Under the pieces are notes generated by a model. It did not search any database, was not told the origin of the DNA, and was given only the letters and a program-made list of their open reading frames with translations. A DNA stretch of 64,000 nucleotides, taken from assembly GCF_000014145.1 (NCBI RefSeq), contig NC_008255.1, positions 1,861,501 to 1,925,500 on the forward strand. The letters are read 5' to 3'. The first letter of the stretch is position 1. Every line of letters starts with the position of its first letter. The DNA comes from Cytophaga hutchinsonii ATCC 33406. GTDB lineage: Bacteria > Bacteroidota > Bacteroidia > Cytophagales > Cytophagaceae. The position numbers and the translations under genes are program-made. This document shows, piece after piece, positions 63,227 through 64,000 of this stretch.

Positions 63227-64000
63227 ATGATAAAAGCATGCACTAACGCATTAATACTTATCATTATAAGTACGATGCTGTTTTCCTGTTCCGATGGAAA
63301 GGAGCCGAATAAAATGACCAATGAAAATGAATTATTGTATTCTTCCGAATTACAATTAAGTGCATTAAATGAAGCTATAGAAGCTACGCCCGATAATCCA
63401 TACCTATACTTTAAACGTGCAACGTACTTTTACAACATCAACAATTTCAGAATTGCGCAAAACGATATTCAAAAAGCGTTGCGTATGGATGAATCCGTTG
63501 CTGCCTATTGGTTGTTGAGTGCGCAGATCAATAATGAATTAAAAAATGTAGACCGCGCTATTGAAGAAGGGCAGAAGGCCTTGCAGTTAGGGAATGCTGA
63601 ACCTATACTGTATGCGCTATTAGCAAATTGTTTGCTGGAAAAAAACGATACTATTTCTGCCAATCAGTACATTGGTAAACTTACAGCAATTGCACCTCAA
63701 ATGGCTGAATTGAAATACGTGCAGGCAAAAAAATTATTGATCGGTAAAGATACTTCGCATTCCTTCTTAAAATTCAGAGAATGTATTCAAAACAATCCGC
63801 AATACATTGAAGCATATATCGATTTAATGTCTTTATATTATAAGAAGCAGATGTACGATTCAATCATGCCTTTATTAATTAAAGCGAAGCGTATGCGCCC
63901 CAATAATCCTACGTTGTTTTTATATGAAGGGAAGTTTTATGAAACCATCAATAAAAATCAAGTAGCTCTGGCAGCATACAAAGAAGGACTTTTATGCGAT
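63227..64000 (+). CDS. TPR-repeat lipoprotein, 3' end missing (window edge)
   Basis: The first 258 codons of a lipoprotein (signal with Cys21 in TMLFSCSDGKE). The visible part is a series of tetratricopeptide repeats (e.g. NPYLYFKRATYFYNINNFRIA, AYWLLSAQINNELKNVDRAI, LYALLANCLLEKNDT). TPRs mediate protein contacts; outer-membrane or periplasmic location is expected. It starts two bases after the DUF5686 stop and so is probably co-transcribed and may assist that protein. The complete length is unknown. Confidence 0.85.
   Translation, partial: MIKACTNALILIIISTMLFSCSDGKEPNKMTNENELLYSSELQLSALNEAIEATPDNPYLYFKRATYFYNINNFRIAQNDIQKALRMDESVAAYWLLSAQINNELKNVDRAIEEGQKALQLGNAEPILYALLANCLLEKNDTISANQYIGKLTAIAPQMAELKYVQAKKLLIGKDTSHSFLKFRECIQNNPQYIEAYIDLMSLYYKKQMYDSIMPLLIKAKRMRPNNPTLFLYEGKFYETINKNQVALAAYKEGLLCD

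Noticed and set aside
1-64000. tRNA, rRNA, insertion sequences, prophage, replication origin genes
   Set aside because: All gaps were read for cloverleaf ends, transposase-like frames with inverted ends, and dnaA/gidA-type genes; none was found.

Overview
The window looks like chromosomal DNA of a gliding, cellulolytic-type Bacteroidetes. Cytophaga hutchinsonii or a close relative is the best guess, made by recognition and not by database search. The clues are: proteins with type IX secretion (T9SS) C-terminal signals of both type A and type B; a PorP/SprF-family protein; many TonB-dependent receptors and beta-barrel proteins; DUF4159, DUF4465, DUF5686 and WG-repeat proteins typical of the phylum; and promoters with the Bacteroidetes -7 element TAnnTTTG, sometimes with TTG about 19-20 bases upstream. 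Base composition is AT-rich throughout, with no obvious foreign island, insertion sequence, prophage, tRNA, rRNA or CRISPR array.

Layout. 1-3.3 kb: start of fabF (minus), then hslV, an ArsC-like reductase, a barrel protein, an AcpH-like phosphodiesterase and a small secreted protein. 3.3-15.8 kb: mostly minus strand, with smc, a fatty-acid desaturase with a palindromic promoter, DUF4159-rsmE, deaD with a long leader, and a TrpF-like / PfkB / POT-transporter operon. 15.9-22.4 kb: mnmA, a lipoprotein, a T9SS subtilase, rpe and a TonB receptor. 22.4-27.4 kb: a vitamin B12 uptake operon made of a cobalamin riboswitch, a BtuB-like receptor, a T9SS-exported DUF4465 protein and a BtuG-like propeller lipoprotein. 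27.4-36.2 kb: mpg, a palindromic repeat patch, a WG-repeat protein, ppiB, parE, a CDF transporter, and an ECF sigma factor with two small proteins. 36.3-43.6 kb (minus): a barrel protein, a DUF1003 protein, and the conserved pdxA-yceD-rpmF-plsX-fabH-accB-accC lipid-precursor operon. 44-49.3 kb: rsmA, mgtE, a SerA-like dehydrogenase, greA with a terminator hairpin in its leader, a HIT protein and a class-III aminotransferase. 49.7-57.4 kb: a 1245-residue type-B T9SS protein with its SprF-like partner, a DUF922 putative protease, a 7TMR-DISM histidine kinase and a lipoprotein. 57.5-64 kb: parC, a PH-like protein, a DUF5686 receptor-like protein and a truncated TPR lipoprotein.

Most genes are housekeeping. 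The parts most worth a second look are: the B12 locus, where a presumed surface B12-binding component carries a T9SS signal; the greA and pre-rsmA promoter/hairpin units; the structured deaD leader; the desaturase palindrome overlapping its own -7 box; the TrpF-like protein lacking the usual catalytic cysteine; and the ECF sigma / Cys-rich membrane protein / CDF neighbourhood. All functional statements come from reading motifs by eye; no alignment or search was run.
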